A stretch of 5,723 nt of DNA from the NCBI GenBank assembly GCA_002701765.1, contig NZXB01000097.1:1-5723 (forward strand), read 5' to 3'. Shown here piece by piece: positions 5,350 through 5,723 of the stretch. A program made the position numbers and the translations under genes. The notes under the pieces were generated by a model, which worked only from the letters and a program-made list of their open reading frames with translations, did not search any database and was not told the DNA's origin. This DNA comes from Porticoccaceae bacterium (lineage in GTDB: Bacteria > Pseudomonadota > Gammaproteobacteria > Pseudomonadales > Porticoccaceae). The number at the start of each line of letters is the position of its first letter. The stretch's first letter is position 1.

Positions 5350-5723
5350 ATCGATTCTCCTGAAAAAAAAGTAGCCTTATGCACTGGGGCCGGCAGCCCA
5401 ATAGGGATAGGTGCGGGTATACTAAAAACCCTGGCTAAAAAGGGTTACAGCGTTATCGTGAGTGACCTTGGCGAAAATATTGGCACAAATGACAATGGCA
5501 GTGCAACGCGTTCAGCCGAAGAGGTCGTTCAAAATATAGCATCATGCGGCGGTGTTGCAAAAGCTATACCCTGTGATGTTAGGGATGAGAAACAAGTAGT
5601 CAGATTATTTGAACTCACGCTAGAGGAGTTTGGAAGAATTGATGTCCTAATAAATAACGCGGGTATTGGCTATCTTATGCGCCCATTTATAGAGGTGCCC
5701 AAAGCCGAGTGGCAACATGTTCT
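5350..5723 (+). CDS. Short-chain dehydrogenase/reductase, 5' part (cut by right edge), start codon unclear
   Basis: The frame runs open from 5296 to the window end. It encodes a clear classical-type SDR: KVALCTGAGSPIGIG (first strand and cofactor loop, 5371-5415), VIVSDLG at the end of the second strand, CDVRD after the third, and INNAG (the NNAG motif, 5653-5664). The Asp in VSD at the second strand suggests NAD(H) over NADP(H). The cofactor loop has two extra residues compared with TGxxxGIG (TG-x5-GIG). The catalytic Ser-Tyr-Lys would lie beyond the window. No standard start exists in frame upstream of the cofactor motif. Candidates are ATC at 5350 with AGGGG 8 bases before, or ATA at 5335 overlapping the upstream TAG. 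I list ATC as the better guess; a sequence error is also possible. It follows the HapK-like gene directly and probably shares its transcript. The role is oxidation or reduction of an alcohol/ketone in the same pathway. Confidence 0.82.
   Translation, partial: MDSPEKKVALCTGAGSPIGIGAGILKTLAKKGYSVIVSDLGENIGTNDNGSATRSAEEVVQNIASCGGVAKAIPCDVRDEKQVVRLFELTLEEFGRIDVLINNAGIGYLMRPFIEVPKAEWQHV

Noticed and set aside
1..5723. CRISPR array, tRNA/rRNA, insertion sequence or att site
   Set aside because: No regularly spaced repeats, no cloverleaf-like sequence, no transposase motifs or terminal repeats seen.

Overview
The window looks like a piece of an accessory catabolic or biotransformation region from a Gram-negative bacterium, most likely a marine or aquatic proteobacterium (alpha or gamma). 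Three things point that way: the start of a TonB-dependent receptor, a moderately AT-rich base composition, and a gene set (receptor, Old-Yellow-Enzyme-type flavoprotein, SDR, HapK/RedY-like small protein, methyltransferase) that I associate from memory with sphingomonads and marine Gammaproteobacteria. Sequence alone does not fix the taxon.

Layout. (1) 1-110, minus strand: the first 36 codons of a TonB-dependent outer-membrane receptor, with a signal peptide followed by the plug-start motif LEEVVVTA. (2) 111-537: a divergent, AT-rich intergenic region with a promoter candidate on each strand and no convincing gene. (3) 538-2817, plus strand: a three-gene set of a SAM-dependent methyltransferase with a long N-terminal extension, a small helical protein of unknown function, and a multi-pass membrane protein. 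The last two overlap by ATGA. A short hairpin plus T-run follows at 2855-2874. (4) 2879-4855, minus strand and convergent with the previous set: a full-length 658-residue flavoprotein of the 2,4-dienoyl-CoA reductase / trimethylamine dehydrogenase type (FMN TIM barrel, 4Fe-4S cysteines, two dinucleotide-binding domains). (5) 4856-5020: a divergent promoter region holding a perfect 11-bp palindrome. (6) 5021-5723, plus strand: a HapK/RedY-like 105-residue protein, then a short-chain dehydrogenase cut by the right edge whose reading frame has no ATG, GTG or TTG start.

A plausible joint role is uptake of a hydrophobic or bulky substrate through the TonB receptor, with reduction or oxidation by the flavoprotein and the SDR. 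The HapK-like protein may handle a reactive intermediate, and the methyltransferase set (with its membrane partner) may modify the substrate or product. This is inference from neighbourhood and family; no substrate can be read from the sequence. The least explained parts are the methyltransferase extension, the 119-aa/218-aa coupled pair, the altered catalytic positions of the flavoprotein, and the missing SDR start codon.
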